A DNA stretch of 64,000 nucleotides from Odiellus spinosus (lineage: Eukaryota; Arthropoda; Arachnida; Opiliones; Phalangiidae). The stretch lies in assembly GCA_963920705.1 (NCBI GenBank), contig OY987232.1, forward strand, positions 4,274,000-4,337,999, read 5' to 3'. Of the stretch, positions 53,285 to 64,000 are shown piece after piece. The translations under genes were made by a program, and so were the position numbers. Position 1 is the stretch's first letter. Every line of letters begins with the position of its first letter. Under the pieces are notes generated by a model that did no database searches, was not told where the DNA came from, and was given only the letters and a program-made list of their open reading frames with translations.

Positions 53285-53775
53285 GGGTGTTTAAAGGAGG
53301 GTAAAAGGAAAATAAAGTGAGTTTTTATCGATTCTTCTACAAATTATAACACCCATCCGCGTAGCTAATAATTCGGGAAACATATCCTAATGATTTTAAA
53401 AAAACAAAATAGATCCAGATTTCATTGTTCTTTTAAATAAACTTCCTTGAACCTATCGTGTAACGCCTTGCCTTCCAGCGAACAAAATACTAATGGCAAG
53501 CACGCGCTATGTCAAGCACAATCAGAACGCGAGATGTGATAAATAATGTGACAAACGCGCTCGAGATAGCGTGCTAGGGATATTTTGTTCGCTGGAAGGC
53601 AAGGCGTTACACGATTGGTTGGAGGGGGTCAATTTAAAAGAACAGTGAAATCTGGATCTATTTCGAATTTTAAAATCATTGGGATACATTTCCTGAATAA
53701 TTTAAACTACGCGGGTATGTATTATAATTACTAGAAGAATAGATCAAAAAACTCCTCTTGACCCTCCCTTTAAAA
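53285..53775. mobile_element. Foldback MITE (family 2)
   Basis: The arms 53290-53505 and 53545-53770 are inverted. The inner part is a perfect pair of over 30 bp beginning CGTGTAACGCCTTGCCTTCC. The outer parts, with AGATCCAGATTTCA and AATGATTTTA, are imperfect. Central loop of about 40 bp. Confidence 0.85.
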
Positions 53776-53869
53776 ACAAAAATATTTTTTGAAATACGAA
53801 TATCATTTATACCGCTTTTAGGTTATTCTTAATATTTTCTCATCTTGAGGAAATATTTAATTAAGGGTA

Positions 53870-56800
53870 TTATGCGTAATCAAAACCTTGAGTATTTTTA
53901 ATACCAAATGAAATATCTTCTTTGAAAGATTCGTAATTTTGATGACATATTGGCAATTTCAAACCCAAACCGCATGTATTTGCATACGGATACTTCGAGG
54001 TTGGATTTTCGTGTAAAAAAATAACTGATGGTTTCTCTTCGAAACCAAGAGGAGGGACTTCATCCGACCCAGTTATAAAAAACAACATTTCCTTGAGGGT
54101 CAATCCAGTGTCCCCTTTGTATGAGTCATATACAAATTCTGTGAAATAACCCCATACTTCTAATTCTCTCGATAAATTGTTATTTTCCGAAAACTCTACG
54201 TCAGAAAACATTTCCAAAAATTTTTCAGCGGTTATAGGATTATCATTTCTACAAAACACTTGCTTGAAAATGTTTGGATGAGCCACCATTTTTTCATGTA
54301 AATCCAACATTTTGAGTCCGTCAATAAATCTGAGACGGCACTGAGAGGTATTTTGCAAAGTCGTATAGCGCAAAATGCTTGTAATTAACTGAGTTTTATC
54401 GTCAACTTTAAGAATGGGACCGTTGCAACCAGCATAATGCCTGCTTCTATGCAATTTTTCAGCTGCAGTTTGTATGGTTATAGGATTATCATTTCTACAA
54501 AACACTTGCTTGAAAATGTTTGGATGAGCCACCATTTTTTCATGTAAATCCAACATTTTGAGTCCGTCAATAAATCTGAGACGGCACTGAGAGGTATTTT
54601 GCAAAGTCGTATAGCGCAAAATGCTTGTAATTAACTGAGTTTTATCGTCAACTTTAAGAATGGGACCGTTGCAACCAGCATAATGCCTGCTTCTATGCAA
54701 TTTTTCAGCTGCAGTTTGTATATCTATTAAAGATTCGCTTTTCTCTAGTTCTCGAAGGTCCTCTTTTAGTTCTTCGTCATCGACATCATCTATTTTTGGT
54801 TCAATAGTGTCCATATCTTTGACAAGTGAGTTAAATGTTAATTGAGAAAAGCATGAAGGACCTGGTCCGCCATGAACAATTGATAAAGCTATTGCTAATC
54901 CAGCATCGAAGTAGTGATCCAAATTCAGGCTATTTTCATTCCGATTGAAGTTTCGTTCAGTTTCCGGTCCCGAAAACAGTTCGCTTGAAGTTGTAGCTCT
55001 GACTAAAAGTGTAAGAAACTCCCGAGTCGGTCCTCCGGCATCTACTGCAGCCTCGTTTTTCTTACTCTTGTCTATAAACTTCACGGAGAGCTTTCTAAAT
55101 GGGTCAAAGTCTTTGCGCTTAAACGCTCGTCTGCTAAAATCTAGTATCTTTTTCCTATATATGATAATTGGAACGTTTACGGATGGGTCAAAAGGGAATA
55201 TACGACTTGATAGTTCTTGTAAAAGTTCTTTCAATGTCACTGAAGCGTTTCCGTCTTGATTATCACTCGATAATTGAGAAGACATTTTTTTAACATCTTT
55301 CTTTGAAGATTCATCGGATAAGGAATCGTTAATAGAAATGTCACTGTCCCAAATTTCATCATGGGAAATGTTGCATATATATGACTGGTGCATGGGGCTC
55401 GAAATATTTGCGATGTTACAGGTTCGATTGGTAGACTGAGCCAGTCGTGAAATGTCTGAATCTACATTGCGGGTTGAACTTGAAGATGACTGCTCTGGGT
55501 TTGTTAAATTCGGCGACGGTTTTTGCTTAAAATTTCTATGTATTGAAAAGTCGCTTTCAGACGACGATTCTGTATCTTCCATAACATATTGTGAAAGATT
55601 GAAATGTGGTCGCAAGTAAAGAGTTTTTTGCTTCCAAATTTCGTAAATTAGTTCCCCAGACATACTTTCATTTTCGGGTAAAGTTGGGGCGATTAAGTCC
55701 ATACCGCAAGCCGTAAGTAGATCAAACCTATTAACAATATAAAAAGTGTTTTAATTGACATGCACACGAGTGCAAAGCTTATACTTCGTACTCGTTACTC
55801 CTGAAAGGATTTAAAAGATACCAGAAAATTCACGGTTTTAACATGTTAATGTTATACAAAAAGGGGTTGCTTCGCACCCATAAAAAAAACCTGCTTTCCT
55901 TGCTTCAGGTGAAACCCATAAAGGGACGGAAATTAATTGTTACAGAAAGAGCCATTAAATATTTATAAAATTATAGTTCGTGGTTTTAGTCTCCTACTCC
56001 AAAAATTATATAATGAATAAAATTTAAAAAAAAAAATCGACTGCAGAATCAAATTGCTCAAATGTATTTTTTGTCAAATTTGTTGATTTAAACCAGACAT
56101 TGAGTTATTTAAACCAACAAATTCAAAAATAAACTTATTTATACAATTTGTTTCTGTGGGTTGACTTTATCCACTTTTTTGCAATTTTTTTAATCATAAA
56201 AACATCTTTGGACCATCCGACTAAAACCACAAAGTACAATCTAATATTAATTAATAATATTAAATATCTATTTCTGTAACAATTAGTTTCTGTTCCTTAA
56301 CGGGCTTGACCTGAACCAAGGAAAGGACTGTTCTAAGTGCGTGAAGCACCTTTTCCGTATTATATATGATATAGTTGATGTTATCAAAATGTAAATATTA
56401 GTTTAATAGCGTAATTCATGACAACCATCAGTGTAATACGATAAAGTACTTAATTATTTTAAAAATGAGGGAACAAAAAGAAAGGGCCTGACCGATTATA
56501 TTTTGGGGAATTTAACGGAAGGCTAATATTTTTTCCCTATGAGAATTTAGATTTTCGCTATGTTATTACGAATTAAATGATTTTTACAATTATGTTTAAG
56601 GCTCCCTTAAAAGATTCCTTAAACATTAGTTTTGAAATCCCCCCCCCCCACAAAAGGAAAATAAAATACTCAACCCAAATTTTTAAGCTTCCTATCCATT
56701 GGACCGAACGCATTCCCATTCGACCGAATCATCCGCACTTTGGCGGATTCGGTCCATTGGGACAAGAATCTTTGCTTAAATATACCCGATGGAATTAAAA

Positions 56801-59800
56801 AAAATTCCCGGGAACGCAAAGATTCATTCTTTGCCAGCAAGAAATCTGATTGACTTATAATAATTTAATGATCTAGAAAAATGAGCACTAAACCCAAATA
56901 TTTGTTAAAATGTTAAGCAAAATGTAATGTTTAGAATAACAAAACAATTTTAAATCACAGAAATTGAACTTTTAAAAAGGAAATTTCCCATTTTTATTTT
57001 TATTTTTAAGTCATGTTCATTGCGTAAGAATGAAAAATAAACAACGATGGTTATGGACTAATAAGAATCCGGGGAAATTAAAAAAAACTTTAAAAATTCT
57101 ACAACCAGCAAAAATTTGAGTGAAACGCATTTGAACTTTTAAAATTTCCATATTAAAATCCCATTACATTTCTAACCTCACCTCACCTAACCTAACCTAA
57201 CCTAACCTAACCATAATTGAGAAAAAACGTTTTCGACATTAAATAAACAAGAGTAAAATATACCTATTTTGTGCGAGAGGTCAGTTAGAATTTTGCGTCG
57301 GTCGTTTAGGAGAATATTAAACCCGCCGTTTGGCTAATTTCATCGAAATCTTGGGCGGAATTCGGTCTAATGGGATTCGGCGCAATGGAAAGATACCATT
57401 TTGCGTACATCCCAACACTGCCCCCCCCCCCCCCCCGATCTCAAAAACGTTCGTGCGCCCCTGACTTTTAGTAACCTATCTTAAAAGTAGTGAATTTAGT
57501 GGTAATATTAACCTGGTATCAGTCCAGTACTATCTTCCTTCGTTGAAGGTTTAATAAACTCTCGAATAAACCGCAGTTCTCAATAGAAACCGAAACGCTA
57601 TTAATTATTTTGTTTTATTTGAGATAACTTATCATTGTTATTTTCCTTCTTCATAAAACAGTTCAATATTTATTACTTACCCTACGTGTGGAGCCATCTT
57701 TGTTCTGAAAGCTTTGTATATTTCCTTTCGAACTTCATCTTCTGACCATTTCTTTTCGAAAGTCATCAGGCTCATGACAAATCCGTTTTCGTTCAGTTTC
57801 CTTTTATATCTGCCATGTGGTTTTCTTCTAATATTGGCCTTTGACAAAAGAACAACTTCTTTTCGAAAATAATACTTTCTTATTTGACTGACTGACGACG
57901 AGTCTCGCCTGTGGGAAAGAAGTTATGATAAGTTTACTGATTATTAAGGCTGGTTCACTTGGTAGTTTTTTTTAACAGAGTTCTTCCCTAAACCTTTATC
58001 AAAACCTTTATCTCTAGCTGTGAGAAAACAAGAAATTAGTTCATGTAAATAGGGTTCTCTTATAAAGTTTGATGAAGCTGGAGGAAAATTAATCGAGAAC
58101 CGAGAAACCCAAGGTACTTTGTAATTCACAGTTTAGTCCCCCATTTGAGCACCAGTGATTTAACTAAATTAAATCAACGCAAACAAAAACAATTGACTAA
58201 AACAAAACTATCGACTAAAATCAAGCATCAACGAATGTGTATCCTAACAATGCTCTCTATTGAACTGCTAAAATATTATTACCACTTCTAAGTACTCTCT
58301 GGCAAAATATTATAGCTTGACCTATTCCTGCCTATTAGGTTAAAAGCGGTGAAAGGATTTTACACCCTACACAGTCCGAGGCCGCGGCGAAGAAGGTGGG
58401 GTGCGGGAGTAACAGCTTCCAAATTCCAGAAATTTTAACCCGATCGTAGGGACAACCTTGGAAAATATTTTGATTCCCACGGTTGAAAGGAGAAGAATAT
58501 TGTAGATTCTTTCATAGTAATTTAGTAAACCTATAGTTCTCGAATCTCCACTAGCGTTAGTGTTTAGTTGATGCCGATGATATTTTATGTGGTACCAAGA
58601 ATTAATCATCTTAATTAAAGTGAGGCTTAAACGACGAACGTGAACGCCTCCAGGGTTGCCACAGATTTTTCATAACAAAATTCCCTGACTTTTCCAGGTT
58701 TTCCAGGTCTGTGGCAACCCTGGCCTCTTGCACCTAATTTTAAATGTTTTCGCTGCCATGAGCTCGTATGAACTGAATTCAGCTTTCAGAGAGCAGAGTT
58801 TAGTTTCGTTAACTGTTTAAATTGCTCTCATTTTGGTAAGAATAACAGTTAGTCTAGAAAATTACCCGTCAAATGTCTATTGATTAGGTTAAGTAAAACT
58901 TCGCCTGAACTATTTTTACAGAAATCCCACTAAATTGGACAATTTTTATAGATATAGACAAGATTTAGAATAATAAAATAATGGAAAAAAATAAATATTA
59001 CGAAAATATATAAAAATGATTTTTTGGGCAGGATTCAATTCACACGTACGCACTTATTATTATTGCGGAATATTATTAAGGAATAAGGATAATAAGCCAT
59101 GAACCTAACCTAATAATAAAAACTTGCCAATAATTGAAAAGAAAACCCCTTTTAAAAACGCCACATTTTATTCCCATAATCTATCTGTAACTTAAAGGGA
59201 CCGGCAAACAAACATTTAAATTACTAATTCTTCTTAATTTTGCTAAAACCGATTATATATATTTCCAAATATAAGCGAGTCAAAATATTAATATTTACGA
59301 CTCAAAGAATCGAAATAAATAAAGGGATTTCTCAAAACAATTCAATTGGCCAATTAAACGGAAACTTGAAGCTAAAAATGGAACCGCTTTTGAAAAATTT
59401 TTAGGAATCACCATGTTAAAAATCTTATTCGAGAATTTTCAAGCAATTTTAGAGATTGGTTATAATTGAATAAAAGCGAGCATTGTGAAAATAGGTCTGT
59501 GCGCATCTGGCTTTATTTTCCACTAGCCAGAGTAATGATGCGTTTTTCGTTATGTACGCGAAAATGTTTTGGCACGTGCTAAGATTTGACGGTCGTAACG
59601 AAAAACGCGCCGTACATACATACACATAACAGTCAATAACATAGTAGACCACCAGCACCTTCGTCATTTGCTTTTGTCTTTTCCAAATACATACATAGAT
59701 ATATACAACATATGTACATAGTACAGCAAAGAACATATTAGTAGCCTACACTGAGCAGGAGGTGGGGCAGATACAAAAAAGCAATACACATCTTTCATTT

Positions 59801-60183
59801 ATATTCTATTTAATTAACCCTCACCTTCTAGTGTTTCTTTTCTTGTTTCCAACACCCAACCGAGGATTAAACAGTGGAGTAGTATCCCTCTTACGGGGTC
59901 GAAATCGGTCAGCCACTTCAGAAGTCACGCTTTCTGATGATGTCCTAGAAATACTCTGTCCAGTTCGCTGATATTGAATCGATTCTGAAGTTGGAGAATT
60001 ATCTACACTCGTATTTCTTTGGTCATTACTTCGCGATGAGAAATCATTACTTTGATTAGCTCTCAACGCTGGTAATTGAGGTCTCGCAGCTGCTGATAGT
60101 GCACTTATCAATGATTCATTAGAGAGTAAAACATCGATCGCCGCTCTAAAGTCATTTACCGCACCAGAGTTAGCCGAATCCAT
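53870..60183 (-). CDS. HECT-domain E3 ubiquitin ligase, G2E3-like, three exons
   Basis: Exons: 60183-59825, 57908-57681 and 55727-53870. The junctions AAG|GTGAGG, CACAG|GCGAGA, AGG|GTAAGT and TTAATAG|GTTTGA keep one frame of 815 codons, a strong internal check. Exon 1 is Ser-rich with basic patches (DRFRPRKR, NKKRNTRR). Exon 2 is basic, with TFEKKWSEDEVRKEIYKAF. Exon 3 opens FDLLTACG, has QKTLYLRPHF, an acidic Ser-rich linker, then HECT with DAGGPTREF and the catalytic Cys near residue 781 (ANTCGLGLKLP). HECT ligases pass ubiquitin from E2 through that Cys. Two identical 82-aa blocks sit in tandem at about residues 532-695, which is abnormal. G2E3-like HECT genes are often multicopy in arthropods, so this may be a family member rather than a single-copy ortholog. 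Confidence 0.88.
54231..54722 (-). repeat. Exact 246-bp tandem duplication inside the HECT domain
   Basis: 54231-54476 and 54477-54722 read the same. The unit is 82 codons (on the minus strand from IQTAAEKLHRSRHYAG to FCRNDNPIT), so the reading frame is kept. Confidence 0.95.
55862..56365. mobile_element. Foldback MITE (family 1, copy b) in HECT intron 2
   Basis: GGTTGCTTCGCACCC at 55865 and AAGTGCGTGAAGCACC at 56335 form the ends. Inner blocks AAATTAATTGTTACAGAAAG and TTTCTGTAACAATTAGTTTC are inverted. Related to 52595-53050. Confidence 0.7.
56640..56649. repeat. C-homopolymer
   Basis: Run of ten C bases in the HECT intron. Another, of about 17 C, is at 57420-57437. Confidence 0.9.
57176..57212 (-). 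repeat. Interstitial telomere-like (TTAGG)n
   Basis: CCTCACCTCACCTAA followed by CCTAA units reads as five clean TTAGG repeats on the minus strand. It lies within an intron, far from any visible chromosome end. Confidence 0.8.
58130..58640. other. Intronic sequence (HECT intron 1), no other feature
   Basis: Open frames at 58129-57944 and 58609-58367 on the minus strand lack family resemblance and are probably chance. Confidence 0.4.
58651..58722. mobile_element. 72-bp miniature element with perfect 15-bp TIRs
   Basis: CAGGGTTGCCACAGA and TCTGTGGCAACCCTG bound the element. GCCTC is repeated on both sides (58646-58650 and 58723-58727). The inside contains TCCCTGACTTTTCCAGG. A related ACCTGAAAAACCTGAAAAAG stretch occurs near 5184-5203. 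Confidence 0.75.
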
Positions 60184-60424
60184 TGCTCTTTTGCTATTTA
60201 ATTAGAATTTTCTCGGAAAAAAAATTGCGATCGCTTCCGAGCGCGTCCACTTTCCATGCAAGCACTTCCGAATGTTTTTTAAGTAACATTAGCAAACCTT
60301 CCCAAACCGGGGAGGCGCTCCAAGCGGATTTTCAAAACATCGTGGGAACCAAAACTGTGGGAAACACATACGTTCCTACCAGAGTCCTTTAAATAGGGTA
60401 AAGCTAAGTTTACAACAAGGGGGC

Positions 60425-60500
60425 TGATACTCGCGAACTCAAGTGTTCAAATTTTTTGAACTCTTTCAAAGCTGAACTGGTGTACAGCGAATACTTTTAC
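60425..60500 (-). repeat. Dispersed repeat, second copy of the 5320-5470 family
   Basis: On the minus strand it reads ATTCGCTGTACACCAGTTCA, GCTTTGAAAGAGTTCAAAAA and GAGTTCGCGAGTATCAGCCC, collinear with 5395-5470. It lies just upstream of the HECT gene start. Confidence 0.65.
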
Positions 60501-60879
60501 ACAAACTTCTTGACCAAGGTGATGAAATTAAAGTATTATGAAAATAAATTATTAACGAGACTTATACTGCATGGTTTATAAAAGCAGTTTATAGAGTAAA
60601 CGTTCCTGGGTAGCTTTCGTACCCTCTATAGTCCGTTTTCAACCCAAATATAGACTGCTTACTTTCCGTGTTGAAAAAAAACTTGTAAATTCGAAAGCTC
60701 CCCGGAACAAATATTTAATAAACCGAAAATAAACTGTTTTATAACCATGCAGTACCAGTCTCCTAAATATTTTAATTTAATACTTTAATTAAATCTGATA
60801 TGATTGAGTGAAAATCTCCGTTTCATTTTCTGGGTAATTCCAGTGGCTGCTGTTCACGCCGTTAGTTTCGGATTTGACT

Positions 60880-60899
60880 GATTTTTTTTTTTTTTTTTA
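60880..60899 (+). repeat. Poly-T tract
   Basis: About 19 consecutive T. It could be the tail of a minus-strand retro-insertion, but no coding remnant is visible next to it. Confidence 0.85.
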
Positions 60900-61482
60900 T
60901 TTAAAACACTCGAGAAACAAGATGGGTTAGAATATTTTTCCTATATTTATTTACACAAATAAGTACTTGATAACAATCATAAAAATTAGTGGTATATTTT
61001 AAACTGGAGTAAAATCTTCTATATAGGGGTAGAATTTAACATATAAAATACAAAATTCCTTGGTTTTATTCTCAACCCGAGTAATCGGACCCTAGGTCAT
61101 AGCCTTTATAATTTTATATTATTTTGCTGAGAAAGATCTAAAACTCTGTTTTTTTTACCGGAAATTTTATATAACGAGTAGGGAAATGACTATCACACAA
61201 CGTCACACACTACAATAGCGTTCCCTGGTGGTTGAAACGAACCGAACAGCCTCTTTTCCTTGGATTCCGACGCCAGGAACCACTAGCCGTTTGTGACTTA
61301 AATGATGGAGCAATTTTCACTACTCCTTTTTATCTACCCTGGTTTTACTATTAGTGAGAGCTAACTCCCTCAGCAATTCCGTAAAAGCTGGAAAGTCTTC
61401 ATTACTGCGACTGGCTGAATGAACAAATTTTTCAAGAGGATACGAGGGTGATATTAGTATTAGTTTATATGAGTTATACCAA

Positions 61483-61700
61483 TCAAAACTGTTTGAATTG
61501 TTTGAAATAACATTCTTTGTGGGAAGGAACTATTGTGTTGCGACCATTCATTGTTTTCACAAAATCAGAATTCAATTGTGAGTAGAATTTGCATCTTAAA
61601 TGAACCTTCTTAATATTTTTATTGGTTATATGTGGCAGGCTGTATGTAAATATTAAGGCACATTTACAACTAATTTCGTAGACTAAACCTTGGTTATCAA
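61483..61700 (-). pseudogene. Inverted residual Penelope-like sequence
   Basis: The minus-strand frame reads the same GDKKSLLDNQGLVYEISCKC codons as the plus-strand ORF and then loses the nuclease motif. Only the palindromic arm (61659-61700) is clearly homologous; the rest to 61483 is of unknown origin. Confidence 0.4.
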
Positions 61701-61800
61701 GTAATGATTTTTTATCCCCTTCGGGATAATAAACCCGAAGGGGATAAAAAATCATTACTTGATAACCAAGGTTTAGTCTACGAAATTAGTTGTAAATGTG
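61659..61800. repeat. Perfect 67-bp inverted repeat with 8-nt loop
   Basis: 61659-61725 and 61734-61800 are exact reverse complements around ATAATAAA. The right arm contains the start of the GIY-YIG reading frame, so the left arm holds an inverted copy of the same codons. Confidence 0.95.
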
Positions 61801-62102
61801 GTAAAAAATATGTGGGGGAAACAAAAAGACCCCTACGTGAACGTCTTAAAGAACACCAAACATGTATTAAAAAAAGAGATATAAGTAATGGTTTGGCGAA
61901 ACACATGCTGGAAGAGAGAGGTCATAACATTGACCTTGATAGTATAAAAATTCTATATAGTGAAAAAGGATATTATAAACGGAAATTTGTGGAGGGTTTA
62001 TTTATTAAAAAACAAGGGGATTTAAATTTGGGCGAAGGATGCGAAGAATCTGGATTATGGGGGGTAATTGACGATAAGCATTTCAATGTGTATAAAAAAT
62101 AG
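61704..62102 (+). CDS. Penelope-like element GIY-YIG endonuclease fragment
   Basis: 132 codons. GLVYEISCKC-KKYVGETKR.LRERLKEHQ is the GIY-YIG nuclease core in the form carried by Penelope-like retroelements (V-Y-x-I-x-C-x-C ... Y-V-G-E-T). Downstream are NGLAKHMLEERGH and a FVEGLFIKKQ motif whose Glu fits the family's metal-binding residue. The reverse transcriptase that normally precedes it is absent, so this is a 5'-truncated element. The ATG lies in the palindrome and is probably not the native start. Penelope-like elements are known for truncated copies with inverted neighbours. Confidence 0.8.
   Translation: MIFYPLRDNKPEGDKKSLLDNQGLVYEISCKCGKKYVGETKRPLRERLKEHQTCIKKRDISNGLAKHMLEERGHNIDLDSIKILYSEKGYYKRKFVEGLFIKKQGDLNLGEGCEESGLWGVIDDKHFNVYKK

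Positions 62103-64000
<1,898 letters not shown>

Noticed and set aside
58367-58609. 80-aa minus-strand ORF in HECT intron 1
   Set aside because: No phase-compatible splice sites with the HECT exons and no family resemblance.

Overview
The window is repeat-rich, AT-rich animal DNA, most likely from an arthropod. It has spliced genes with GT-AG introns, a Maverick/Polinton DNA transposon, BEL/Pao and Ty3/Gypsy LTR retrotransposons, a Penelope-like endonuclease fragment, a THAP/P-element relic, many foldback elements, and a short interstitial run of the arthropod telomere motif TTAGG. I cannot name the species. Nothing looks bacterial; there are no rRNA, tRNA or CRISPR features that I can support.

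Layout. 1-6288: gene-poor flank with a 19-bp minisatellite, TTAA-flanked MITEs, hairpins and two minus-strand cysteine-rich exon candidates. 6295-20452: one complete Polinton, 14,158 bp, with 6-bp target-site duplications (TCTGTC) and terminal inverted repeats (TIRs) of about 1.2 and 1.35 kb. 20459-22651: no recognisable gene, only repeats. 22652-30697: a BEL/Pao element on the minus strand arranged LTR-internal-LTR-truncated internal. 30698-36440: a Ty3/Gypsy element on the minus strand, cut by the BEL and itself inserted in an inverted-repeat element. 36441-53800: mostly repeats (foldbacks, a 100-bp satellite, several minisatellites, a decayed P-like transposase). 53870-60183: a three-exon HECT ubiquitin-ligase gene on the minus strand whose catalytic domain contains an exact 246-bp tandem duplication. 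61659-62102: a GIY-YIG (Penelope-type) endonuclease fragment headed by a perfect 67-bp palindrome arm pair. 63033-64000: a TA-based microsatellite running off the end.

The Polinton is the most informative system. The plus strand carries a protein-primed type B DNA polymerase with two N-terminal C2H2 fingers, split by five short introns. The minus strand carries a compact cluster: a 224-aa protein that starts inside the right TIR, packaging ATPase, several conserved Polinton unknowns, a chromodomain integrase, a penton-like minor capsid protein, a pVI-like basic protein, a major capsid protein and an adenain-type protease. Integrase and polymerase would mediate integration and replication; ATPase, capsid proteins and protease would form a virion-assembly module. 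Each TIR contains the same inward-facing TATA/initiator promoter, short leader and splice donor; in the right TIR splicing creates the start codon of the first minus-strand gene. A similar TATA-N-TCATT module precedes several internal genes. The copy is damaged (one nonsense codon, three frameshifts), so it is probably inactive, unless these are sequencing errors.
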